DNA from: Epithemia pelagica
Lineage: Eukaryota > Bacillariophyta > Bacillariophyceae > Surirellales > Surirellaceae
Reading direction: 5' to 3'
NCBI GenBank assembly: GCA_946965045.2
Contig: OX337228.1
Location: forward strand, 4,154,001 to 4,218,000
DNA: 64,000 nt
This document shows, piece after piece, positions 54,090-62,597 of the stretch; within the stretch, counting starts at the first letter, position 1, and each line of letters starts with the position of its first letter. A program made the translations under genes and the position numbers. The notes beneath the pieces were generated by a model. The model had not been told where the DNA came from and ran no database searches. It saw only the letters and a program-made list of their open reading frames with translations.

Positions 54090-54390
54090 ATTCGGTTTTC
54101 GGTCGCTTCAAGTCGCGGAGAAGCGAGAAAAAACCGCCGCTCGTGCGACTGCTTGTTCGACTGAGTTCAAAGAACGGAGTCGGGTAAGCCGGCAGGCCAA
54201 TAGGGGGTCCGGGGGTGGGAAATACACAATGACCCGACCAGCACCTCTGCCACTGAGTATACAATTTCAGTAGACCGGCACGCGATTTTCCAAAATTCAA
54301 CGCCAGATCCAGCCCGCCCAGTATTATTTTATAGACGTCAAGGTATAAAATTTATAATGGCACAACGGTCATAGCAATCCACAAGTTTTT
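54090..54390. other. Promoter-side spacer before inverted-repeat element
   Basis: 301 bp between the hypothetical protein start and the left inverted repeat. It holds that gene's 5' region and no other feature I can support. Confidence 0.35.
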
Positions 54391-54475
54391 CCCTCGGTAT
54401 CAGTGTCCACTGCTTAGCTGTTTTTTGTCTGTGCCACCTTCATAGGTTCCCAAGTGGACACAGACAGAAAATTTC
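54391..54475 (+). repeat. Left terminal inverted repeat
   Basis: An 85-bp arm, identical in reverse complement to 55708-55792. Identity stops abruptly after AAAATTTC. Confidence 0.85.
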
Positions 54476-55707
54476 CTTTTTGACGCAAATGGAAATGACT
54501 AAATTGCAAATTGGCACGCATACCCAGCTGGAGTTTTCGCAGTTCATGAAACTGACGCATGCCCAACAAGCGGCCCTGCGTGGATGACGGTTGCAGAATG
54601 CGCCATCCAAATTCCAAATCCCCCATAAAATCACACAGAGGCCATCACCCACAATGGCATGGCATGAATTGTCGCCTTTCATGCAGTTGAGGTAAGTTTG
54701 AACGTACAAAAATGTCTCCATGACAACAACAGCTTTTGAACTGTCATTCTAACTTCTCCCTCACACTTGTATTCGTTTTTCTCTTCTGATATTCAACATT
54801 CGACAACTGTCTCTCTCTCTCTGTCCACTTCATTGAGAGTGAATGTTTGTGCCTATGGAATGTCAATTCTCCATTCGAGCCTCGGCTTAAAATTGGAGAC
54901 CACATAGAGCTTCTTTCTTTGTATACTACTCCTAGGAGTTTCTATCAGAAGTTTATTTCCTATCTTATTGATTTTGTAAGATCGTGCGTGTTATTGCCGT
55001 GCTTTCAACCACCATGACACTCTGGTGAAGGTTTGGGGCCATCTTGAAGCAACTGATCGACTCTGTGATCTACGAAGACTAGTTTGAGTAGGCCTAGTGG
55101 CAACAAGCTGCCTTAGTTTGTTGTCATCTCTAGGTCTATGTACTTGAGTATCCGACACACAAAGAAAGGTTCTTGATCTGTGATCGACATGGAGATGGAC
55201 TAAGCGAAGCACAATGATGAGAGTAAAAATCCATGCTACAAAGATAAGAACACAACCAACAATCAAGGAGCACTACGATTAGAGCAAGGAAAAGTTGTGG
55301 CAAACGGCCTACAATGACTTGTCCTCCGTTTGATTGCGACAAAATCAAAGGAGCACCAACCATCAGCATTAACAGGGACAAAGATTAATGAGATAACGTG
55401 TGAGAAAACTACGCAGGACATGAAAGAAGCTAAGAGACAAACAACAAGCAACAAGAGAGAAAAACCAACCAAAATACTGCTTCAGGTCGCAAGGCTTCAT
55501 AAAGAGCTCGCTTCATGGTCAATGTCGAATGTCGATGCTTTTGACACCGCGTGAGATTTTTGTGACGAGACAAGAGTCGTGTGAAAGGATTCCAAATTTG
55601 AATCGTGGTCACGGTCACAGGAAGATGCTAACCGCCAACTGTCACTTGCACGCCGGCATTTCCACCAGGACGAGGAACTATATTGGTGAAAAGGACAGAC
55701 GAAAAGT

Positions 55708-55792
55708 GAAATTTTCTGTCTGTGTCCACTTGGGAACCTATGAAGGTGGCACAGACAAAAAACAGCTAAGCAGTGGACACTGATACCGAGGG
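55708..55792 (-). repeat. Right terminal inverted repeat
   Basis: An 85-bp arm pairing with 54391-54475 without mismatch or gap. It lies 180 bp upstream of the phosphoesterase start. Confidence 0.85.
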
Positions 55793-55971
55793 TATAGCCA
55801 ACCCAACACGTCAGACTACGTCATCAAAAATATCAGAAATACCCAACGTATCGTGGTAGGTTATGAGCCCCTTTGTGTTTGGGTGATCATTGAACTCAGC
55901 CGCCCCATCCCGGTAGGGATTTCTGTCCTCCACACGACGACCACGACCATGGCGAGTGTCGATGAAGATGT

Positions 55972-57660
55972 ATGATGTTGTCATCCATGGAAATGGAACC
56001 CTCACGAGACCTTAAACCTCCGATTACCCGAGATTGGAGGGGACGAGGACTTGTATGGCAAGGTCGAAGCTTTCATTCAGGGCCAAAGCTGTTCATGGTC
56101 TGCCTATTGTTGCTGTTTTGCAATGCAATCAAGTTCTCCTTCAGTTTTGACTCCACGTCATTCCGCAGAACAATTGGTCATGGACAAATCCATGCCATAT
56201 CAGGAAATTACTTAAAACATCGCCAACCAACTGCTAGGTGGAAGAAGGGGCAATGTGAACCATCACCGCATCGGATTCGCTCCCTTTCCTGGGAAGTGTA
56301 TTCCTCTGGGTTTGACGACAGCTTTGCAAGTGTTTGCAATGACAAAGAACACTTTGCTTACACCGATATAAGCAATGTTGATCGTGTGTTTTGCTTATCA
56401 GACTTACACACGGACCACACAGCGAATCTCAAGTGGCTGAAAGGCAGAGTGCAAACAGGCCCTTCAACAGACGCTCCAGAGGACAACATTGAGCCGTTGA
56501 ATGAACGTGATTTAGTAGTGGTGGCAGGGGATATATCGCATCACATTGATACCTTTGTTGAAACCCTACGAACACTTCGCTCCAAATGTCAGGTTTTCTT
56601 TGTCCCTGGAAATCACGAAGCCTGGCTGCCAAGCAATGATCCATCCAAAGATTCACTGGACAAACTTGATCGGTTGAAACGATTGTGCTATGAGGAGGGA
56701 GTTTACACTGATCCAATACGAATACGAGTGCCCTTTAATGCAACAACACGATCATTGACGACGTGCAATTCATCTGCGACACCCATTTCTTTGCGCTCCC
56801 TATGGATAATCCCATTGCAATGTTGGTACGATGGGACGCTCTCGTTTTCAGAAGAGCTGTGCCACGATTTTGGCAAATGGCCATGGGTGGATTTCCAGCA
56901 GTGCAATTGGCCAGTGGATCAATTCCCTCCCGGTCTTAAAGGAGAAGAATCCTATCGAATTCCACAAGGACTGGTTGATTACTTTTTGGAACAGAACCGA
57001 CAGCAGTGGAATGACATTCAATCCGCCATGTCTCCGTCCGAGTCTCCTCTCAATGGCCAAGATGATGACGAATCTATGGTTATGACGGTATCGCACTTCT
57101 TGCCCAACAAGCAATGCTTGCCTGATTGGAAGGACCTTGATGCAACCGAGTTTGATTTGGAGAGCTGGCTGGACCATGGGGGTGGTGGCACCAGTGCCAA
57201 GTTTGCCAAAGTTGCAGGGTCTCGGTTATTGGACGAACAACTTCGGACCATTTCTGCTCAGTTACGGGGCCTACGAAAAAAGGAAACTGGTGCCAATGAT
57301 GCACAGTCTTTCGGGGATGAAGTGAATTTCAAAGACGACGTGGACTATCGTCATATGCATGTGTTTGGACACTCGCACCGACCCAAAGACTTTTGCTGGA
57401 ATGGTGTTCGGTATATACACAATCCATTGGGGAAACCACGAGAGCGGAATCTGTACATGATCTCTCCCAACGTCGATTTTCAACTCTTATGGACGGCCCA
57501 CGAGGGTCCCGTTCCAGGTGAAACAATCTTGCGGTATTGGGACGAAAAGGGTGGCGGGAAAGAAGCCCTGTGGCGTCGATTGGAATCGCTTCGACCGTCG
57601 TATTCCAAACGAGAGCAGCGAATGGAACGCCAATCAGCGCATCAAGATCAAAAGGCTTAG
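55972..57660 (+). CDS. Calcineurin-like metallophosphoesterase with N-terminal anchor
   Basis: Single exon, 562 residues, ATG 55972. A hydrophobic segment LFMVCLLLLFCNAIKFSFSF (about 40-59) could be a signal anchor or the core of a bipartite presequence. The metal-binding motifs are present in order: SDLHTDH (Asp144, His146), AGDISHH (Asp187), PGNHEAW (Asn214, His215), and near the end VFGHSHRPKDF (467-469), with VSHFLPN supplying another histidine. The catalytic core is split by long acidic loops around 350-380 and 430-450. Such enzymes hydrolyse phosphoesters of proteins, nucleotides or lipids; the substrate is unknown. Catalytic class is firm, location uncertain. Confidence 0.88.
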   Translation: MMLSSMEMEPSRDLKPPITRDWRGRGLVWQGRSFHSGPKLFMVCLLLLFCNAIKFSFSFDSTSFRRTIGHGQIHAISGNYLKHRQPTARWKKGQCEPSPHRIRSLSWEVYSSGFDDSFASVCNDKEHFAYTDISNVDRVFCLSDLHTDHTANLKWLKGRVQTGPSTDAPEDNIEPLNERDLVVVAGDISHHIDTFVETLRTLRSKCQVFFVPGNHEAWLPSNDPSKDSLDKLDRLKRLCYEEGVYTDPIRIRVPFNATTRSLTTCNSSATPISLRSLWIIPLQCWYDGTLSFSEELCHDFGKWPWVDFQQCNWPVDQFPPGLKGEESYRIPQGLVDYFLEQNRQQWNDIQSAMSPSESPLNGQDDDESMVMTVSHFLPNKQCLPDWKDLDATEFDLESWLDHGGGGTSAKFAKVAGSRLLDEQLRTISAQLRGLRKKETGANDAQSFGDEVNFKDDVDYRHMHVFGHSHRPKDFCWNGVRYIHNPLGKPRERNLYMISPNVDFQLLWTAHEGPVPGETILRYWDEKGGGKEALWRRLESLRPSYSKREQRMERQSAHQDQKA

Positions 57661-58204
57661 ACGGAACTGTTTAGAGTCCTAAACTCAATGTCCCGTCGTT
57701 GTTGAAACTGTTCAATTTCTTTTCTTGGAGAAAAGACAACGATACAGCAAGCATGTACCCTGATACATCCTTAGACCATATGGGCGCCTCGAACTTGAAC
57801 AGGCAGATTGAAAAATGCAGTTGTTTTGTTCTCGATACCGAAGCTGATCAAGATACATTGCGAACCCATTGATTAATACTATCCCCAATGATATGGCTAG
57901 CATGATAGACAGTTATCATGCAGGATAATTTGAGGCTCTACTTGTGAAATGAAACCTGGCCTCTATTAGAGAGATTACTGTGATACACTTTACCCACATG
58001 AGCATATGCTTTCCAATTTCCAGGGAGGAGGCTTGATAGATGATTGACACTATTCCTTCACACTGCCTTTTTGTCGTAGTTACAATAAGGACTGTCACGT
58101 CAGCTGAACTTTCTGACAAATGTACACAACGAACGGGACCGCCTAGGACCTGTTTCGTTACTCGGTTGCAGCAACCAATCGTGACGCGGGAACGGGGCTT
58201 TCTC
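57661..58204. other. Intergenic region
   Basis: 544 bp between the phosphoesterase stop and the end of the next minus-strand gene. Overlapping short frames on both strands show no coding character. Confidence 0.4.
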
Positions 58205-58558
58205 TCAGATATCATCCTCATCAAATGCGTTGCACCTCCGAATAGTTAATACATTGTCCATTTCTTCGTCCCGAAAGGAGAGTCTTGGTCGGGACAAGAA
58301 AATGGACTTGTACGACTGTGAAGGCTCCTTGTCGAAGTGATCGTGATCAGTGTCTTCGGAAAAGGTTCGCTTCCGTGCGATAATAGGTGTCATGGTTACT
58401 GGTCGTTGTGGTGTTGTTTGGCCTTCCAAGTGGCGGTGTTTGGTTTTCCTCTTGATGCTGGGTGACACGGGATCGTCCACAGTCACTGTCGATTCTGTGC
58501 TTTCCGTTTTGTGGATACCAGGAACTGGGCTTTGAATCATTCGGTTGGTTGTCTTCAT
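58205..58558 (-). CDS. Small basic/acidic hypothetical protein
   Basis: Single exon, 117 residues, ATG 58558. No domain is recognised. The sequence is polar and probably disordered: Thr/Ser/Pro-rich start (SPVPGIHKTESTESTVTVDD), basic KRKTKHRH, a second basic site IIARKRTFSED that would suit kinase or NLS recognition, and an acidic end NAFDEDDI. The composition looks more like a coding frame than random sequence, but there is no homology evidence. Confidence 0.45.
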   Translation of the reverse strand: MKTTNRMIQSPVPGIHKTESTESTVTVDDPVSPSIKRKTKHRHLEGQTTPQRPVTMTPIIARKRTFSEDTDHDHFDKEPSQSYKSIFLSRPRLSFRDEEMDNVLTIRRCNAFDEDDI

Positions 58559-58653
58559 GATAGCGGCCGTTAGAGTCGTGCTTGTTCTAGAGTCAGCTTC
58601 TTGTTCGGGTACTCGCTTTTTCGTTCACGTTCGTTCTTGGAAACAACAAAATA

Positions 58654-58896
58654 ATGGGGGAAGCAGGCCAAGATGCAAACAAACAAACAAACAACAAACA
58701 CAAGTCTCAAGTCTCCCTCTCCCACGAACGGTCCTTTTTGTGGGTCTCAGAGCCTGTGATGGTTGGACTGTCGGCTGGATTGATCGCTTTGCAAGTGTGT
58801 ATGTTTTTGAATGCGCCAAGGCACATACAAGAGGGACAACAAAAACCCGTGGAGAGAGCCGTTAAAACCATGCGCAATTGTATCCGTACCAAATAA
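58654..58896 (+). CDS. Small single-span membrane protein, hypothetical
   Basis: 80 residues, ATG 58654. A polar start of 33 residues precedes one hydrophobic helix (VMVGLSAGLIALQVCMFLNA) and a basic tail ending MRNCIRTK. Could be a real micro-protein or chance; the opposite strand is also open across part of it. Confidence 0.3.
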   Translation: MGEAGQDANKQTNNKHKSQVSLSHERSFLWVSEPVMVGLSAGLIALQVCMFLNAPRHIQEGQQKPVERAVKTMRNCIRTK

Positions 58897-59570
58897 ACTT
58901 CCACTCATTACCAGTAAAGCCCAGTCCCACGGGAGATTAATCTGGGCGGGGGGGCAGTTGTTCTTCAAAAATTTGGAGATGGATTGGCAACTTCGGATGA
59001 GTTCAAAAGTTGACAGGGACTACTTGTAAACGCCAGCATGGCTGCTCGTAGGAGTACTGGTCGTACGCATACTCGTACTCGTACTCTACGCGAATCAGTT
59101 CAATTTAAAAATTCGGAGACATCCAATTTTAAGTATTGTTGTAGCTAAGCCCTGGTCGGAGGATTCAGTAAGGTATTCAGTAGTTGCCTGCAACACAAAA
59201 AATTAGATCGTAGACAAAAAGCAATTCCCAATCCCAATTCCAACGCATTGCTAAACAACAACTATTGCTAACTGCTAACGTTGGCAGTTGGCAAAGGGAA
59301 CAGGGAACAGGGACCATCCAGAATCCAGATTCCAATTCCAGATGCTTGAAGTGGTAGGGATTCATTCTCCGATGCCGCAATCCCCCATTGATGATTGATG
59401 TCCGCTTCGTGGACAACTCCCCTCTTCTCGTATGTGCATAGCTTGAATCTTGAACGCGGAGTGAAAAAGGTGGAGGTTGACCTGCGGCTGGCTTTCTTAC
59501 TTCTGACTTCTCCCCTTCCTCTTCGTTGGTTCTCTTTTCGTTGTGTCTTTCTTGAATGGAAATTCTGTGA
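58897..59570. other. Intergenic region with slippage repeats
   Basis: 674 bp. CGTAGGAGTACTGGTCGTAC then tandem ACTCGT units lie at 59047-59090. At 59215-59345 there are overlapping short duplications (CAATTCC, TTGCTAACTGCTAACG, GGAACAGGGAACAGGG, CCAGATTCCAATTCCAG), about 230-350 bp upstream of the reductase start. Confidence 0.45.
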
Positions 59571-60515
59571 ATGTCGTTTCGATGGGTCGTTCTGGTTCAC
59601 ACGTTGGTTTTCGTTTGCTTCCAATCCATTCAAGTTTTGTCGAAGAGAGATGGTCCAATGAACGACGACACTCGTATTCGAGAAGCGATTCAAGATATTC
59701 TCAAGTTTTTGCGGCAAAGTCATGACGAGAGGTCCGCTTTGTTGGAAAGATCTCGCCGTCCTTGTGTCACGCTCTCCTTTGCTCAAAGCTTGGACGGAAA
59801 GCTGGCTCCCTTTGTCCCACCGACAACAACAAGCACCAATGACAATGCCACTGCAACAGCGTCTAACTTTGTCCTCAGTGGCAAGGAGACGATGCAAATG
59901 ACTCATGCGATCCGATCCATAAATGACGGCATCTTGGTCGGAGGACGAACGCTTTCAATCGATAATCCGCGTCTCACCAATCGATTGTGGGCAAACCAGC
60001 AAGGGCAACCTAGACCCATTGTTCTCGATCCAACCTTGCGGCACACGGCTTTGATGATGAAAGAAGGTCGGCATCTCCGAGCCAAGAGGCTTGTCGTGTT
60101 TTGCTCCAACAACACTACGCCGCATGAGGACGATTCTCACCGTCAGCTGCTCGAATATTTGACGAGTGAGTGTGGTTGTGAGATTGTGCCTTGTTCTACT
60201 TTGGAGAATGGGCATTTAGATCTCCATCAAGTGCTTTCCATCCTTTGGAACCGGTATGGCATGCGCTCTCTCATGGTCGAAGGTGGTGGTTCAATCCTTT
60301 CCTCCTTTCTAGAACTTGGTTTATTTGATAGCCTTTGTGTAACAATTGCACCTCGCATGTTGCTGGGTTCTGGTTTGGACATTTCAACAAGTGAAGCAAT
60401 TCCTCTTGGACGGCTTGTTCAAGACCATGCTATACGCTGGAAACAACTTGGGAGTGACATGGTCCTTCTCATGTCTGCTACGCGACTTTCTTCGAGTCCT
60501 GGAAATAGAGAGTAG
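59571..60515 (+). CDS. RibD C-terminal-type (pyrimidine/riboflavin) reductase
   Basis: Single exon, 314 residues, ATG 59571. Start is followed by a hydrophobic stretch (WVVLVHTLVFVCFQSIQVLS); a downstream ATG at 59658 (MNDDTRIREA) is an alternative cytosolic start. The reductase domain (about 62-305) shows PCVTLSFAQSLDGKLA, the NADPH-site motif DGILVGGRTLSIDNPRLTNR, PRPIVLDPTLR and the glycine motif LMVEGGGSILSSFL. No deaminase domain is attached, as in yeast Rib7 and fungal-type 2,5-diamino-6-ribosylaminopyrimidinone 5'-phosphate reductases. The likely role is in riboflavin synthesis. If the long start is used the enzyme would be secreted or plastid-routed. Confidence 0.87.
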   Translation: MSFRWVVLVHTLVFVCFQSIQVLSKRDGPMNDDTRIREAIQDILKFLRQSHDERSALLERSRRPCVTLSFAQSLDGKLAPFVPPTTTSTNDNATATASNFVLSGKETMQMTHAIRSINDGILVGGRTLSIDNPRLTNRLWANQQGQPRPIVLDPTLRHTALMMKEGRHLRAKRLVVFCSNNTTPHEDDSHRQLLEYLTSECGCEIVPCSTLENGHLDLHQVLSILWNRYGMRSLMVEGGGSILSSFLELGLFDSLCVTIAPRMLLGSGLDISTSEAIPLGRLVQDHAIRWKQLGSDMVLLMSATRLSSSPGNRE

Positions 60516-60637
60516 CTTTGACCCTCATAAGGGATAAGGTTTCTATGTGATCCAACATGCATTTGCTATATATATATGTGTATACGAACTATTCTCTCCA
60601 CAGACGTTGTATTCAGACGTCCATCATACTCATCGGT

Positions 60638-62597
60638 TTAGGCGTCAGCGTCTGGAGAAGTCATTTTGGCTTGTTTCTTCTGTTTCTTTCGTTCCTTCCA
60701 TGCTGCAAAGCTGCCGCTTGCATATGTTTCTGTACCACCACCACCAGATGAGGCTGCCATATTCCCTTGAAGAAGATCGGTGGCTCGCTTCTTTTTCACC
60801 ACAGAGGAAGCGCCGGGGAAACTGCTTTCCTTTGCAGGCTTCTTGGAGTCTTTCGACGGTGAAACCGCCATCGACCGAACTGTCGGAGCAGCAACTGCCA
60901 CATTTGTAGTCATCGCAGCAGCAGCGGCGGCTGCTGCTGGCCTGGCATTGCTCTCCGCCTGGGGGGTTGAATCCAGTTCCTCCGGAGATTTGAGAGGTGT
61001 GTCTAAATCACTAACAGCGAGAACGTCCATAAGCCACGCGGACATCATGTCTCCCTCTTTGGTTGCAGGACGTCGCCCCAGAAGTGAGGCCCAGCGTTCC
61101 ATGCGCTCGCGGCTGATCTTTGGGTTTTCATGATACTGCTGCATAGCCGCCACAGCGGCGGCCGCAGCAGGAGCCGCTCGGTTGGGTTCATGGGTCACTG
61201 TGGACGATTGGACAAGGCCTTGAGGCATGTCTTCCTTGTCATTGGATTCAGCGCTATTCGACGACAAGCCATCGGCATCGCTGTTCGAGCGTTTAGCCGT
61301 TATCTGGGATGGGATATCGCGCTTGCCACTAACCTCATCTTCACCCCCCGAGTCATCGGCATCACCTTGCAACGGAGGAACATCTTCACCACCATGCTTG
61401 TGGCGTTTGCGGAAGTTGCGTTTCGCAACGGGCACTTTGCAATGCGAGCAGTAGCGGAACTTGATTCCCGCATTTCTGCAGGCAAAATAGGAACAAATCA
61501 ACTCTTCACCGTGTTTCACATTCTCCGGAATAACAAAATATGCAGTCTATCCGCAACAACAAGGAAGATGTCAGTTCATACCCAATGAAAAGAAGATCAA
61601 CAACCTGACGCTTCGTAATTACCTTGAAATTGTGGTCCATTGGCATACCACGTGCCCGGCAAGGAACAATAACCGACCCAGGAGTCTTTTCGAGCTCTTC
61701 TTTTGTGTTTGCTTCGATAGGAGGGATAACAGTGCAAACTTCTTCACTCGGAAGAGGATCCTTCTTGCTATTTTGGGATGTGTCCATTGTGGCAGGGCGG
61801 GGAATGTGACCTCCTGGACTCCGTTCATCTCTGATAACAGGGCCTCGAACGGTGTTGGAAGCCTCACGTGAGGCCGCAACAGCAGCAGCGCCGGGTGGTA
61901 ACATCGTAGGAGGAGCTGTGCCAGTAGCCATGAGTCGCTGGCGTCGTTCGATTTCTTCCAACCTCTGCAGGCTCTCCAGCTCCGAGGCCAGTCCACCAGG
62001 AGCAGGAACGGGGGGTCCTAGTCCATTCATAGTTGGAGCCGGAGGGGCAACTCCTCCAAGGAAACTCGATGTGGCTCCAGAAAAGGCGCCAGTACGCGAT
62101 AAAGCAAGGATATCAGCATGGCTTAGCTGTGGCTGATGAGGCTGCTGCCGAAGCTGGGCGGCAGCGAGAGCAGACCGGATGTCTACGGGCCCTGGAGCTG
62201 CAGGAACAGTACCAGCGCTCAGACCCAGAAGAGATGCGAGCTGTTGATTCTGACTCGGGTTGGGCGGGCCAGCACCGCCCAACTGAGATAGGATATTGTG
62301 GTCTCTCAGTTGAGACAAGAGAGCCGACGAAGGAGCCCCTAAGAACTGTTGCCGATGTTGTTGCTGATGTTGCTGCTGGAGAAACAATTGCTCTTCGAGG
62401 GACGTACCAGTTGGTTCGCTACTGGTGAAACCACGCAAACGCAAAGTGTCTGCTAGGCTCTGGCCTTGAAAGCCTTCAGCCGCAGCATCACGCTGTGACT
62501 GCGAGGCATCACGACTATCAGCAGCGTTTACCAAAAGAGACAAAGCGGACTGCCCATCTCCGGGCGTTGGGCCGCCAGTATTCGGGCGAGTATTCAT
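60638..62597 (-). CDS. Large disordered protein with conserved Cys/His motif
   Basis: Two exons: 62597-61623 (325 codons) and 61546-60638, with a 76-nt phase-0 intron (GTAATT...GATAG); the product is 627 residues. The first 325 residues are Gln/Ala/Pro-rich and low complexity, ending RGMPMDHNFK. After the junction comes TAYFVIPENVKHGEELICSY, then a cluster Cys343-x4-Cys348-x9-Cys358-x2-Cys361-x12-His374-x-His376 (FRYCSHCKVPVAKRNFRKRH). The rest is Ala/Ser-rich with basic patches (SVVKKKRATDLL). The downstream acceptor at about 61535 would drop the TAYFVIP block, so GATAG was chosen. The Cys/His cluster suggests zinc binding and nuclear regulation; I recall similar diatom proteins but no assigned function. 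Confidence 0.8.

Larger units (their letters stand above)
54391..55792. mobile_element. 1.4-kb element bounded by perfect 85-bp inverted repeats
   Basis: The first 85 bases (54391-54475) are an exact reverse complement of the last 85 (55708-55792); both termini read CCCTCGGTATCAGTGTCC inward. The interior has several short frames (for example 54414-54626 and 55136-55381, minus), none with a DDE or other transposase signature. This fits a non-autonomous DNA transposon. Bases just outside (left GTTTTT, right TATAGCC) do not give an obvious target-site duplication. A copy of the TACTCCTAGGAGT motif (54925-54940) and a (TC)n run (about 54809) are inside. Confidence 0.8.

Noticed and set aside
54414-55618. 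Transposase gene inside the inverted-repeat element
   Set aside because: All frames are short and none shows a DDE/D triad or DNA-binding motif; the element looks non-autonomous.
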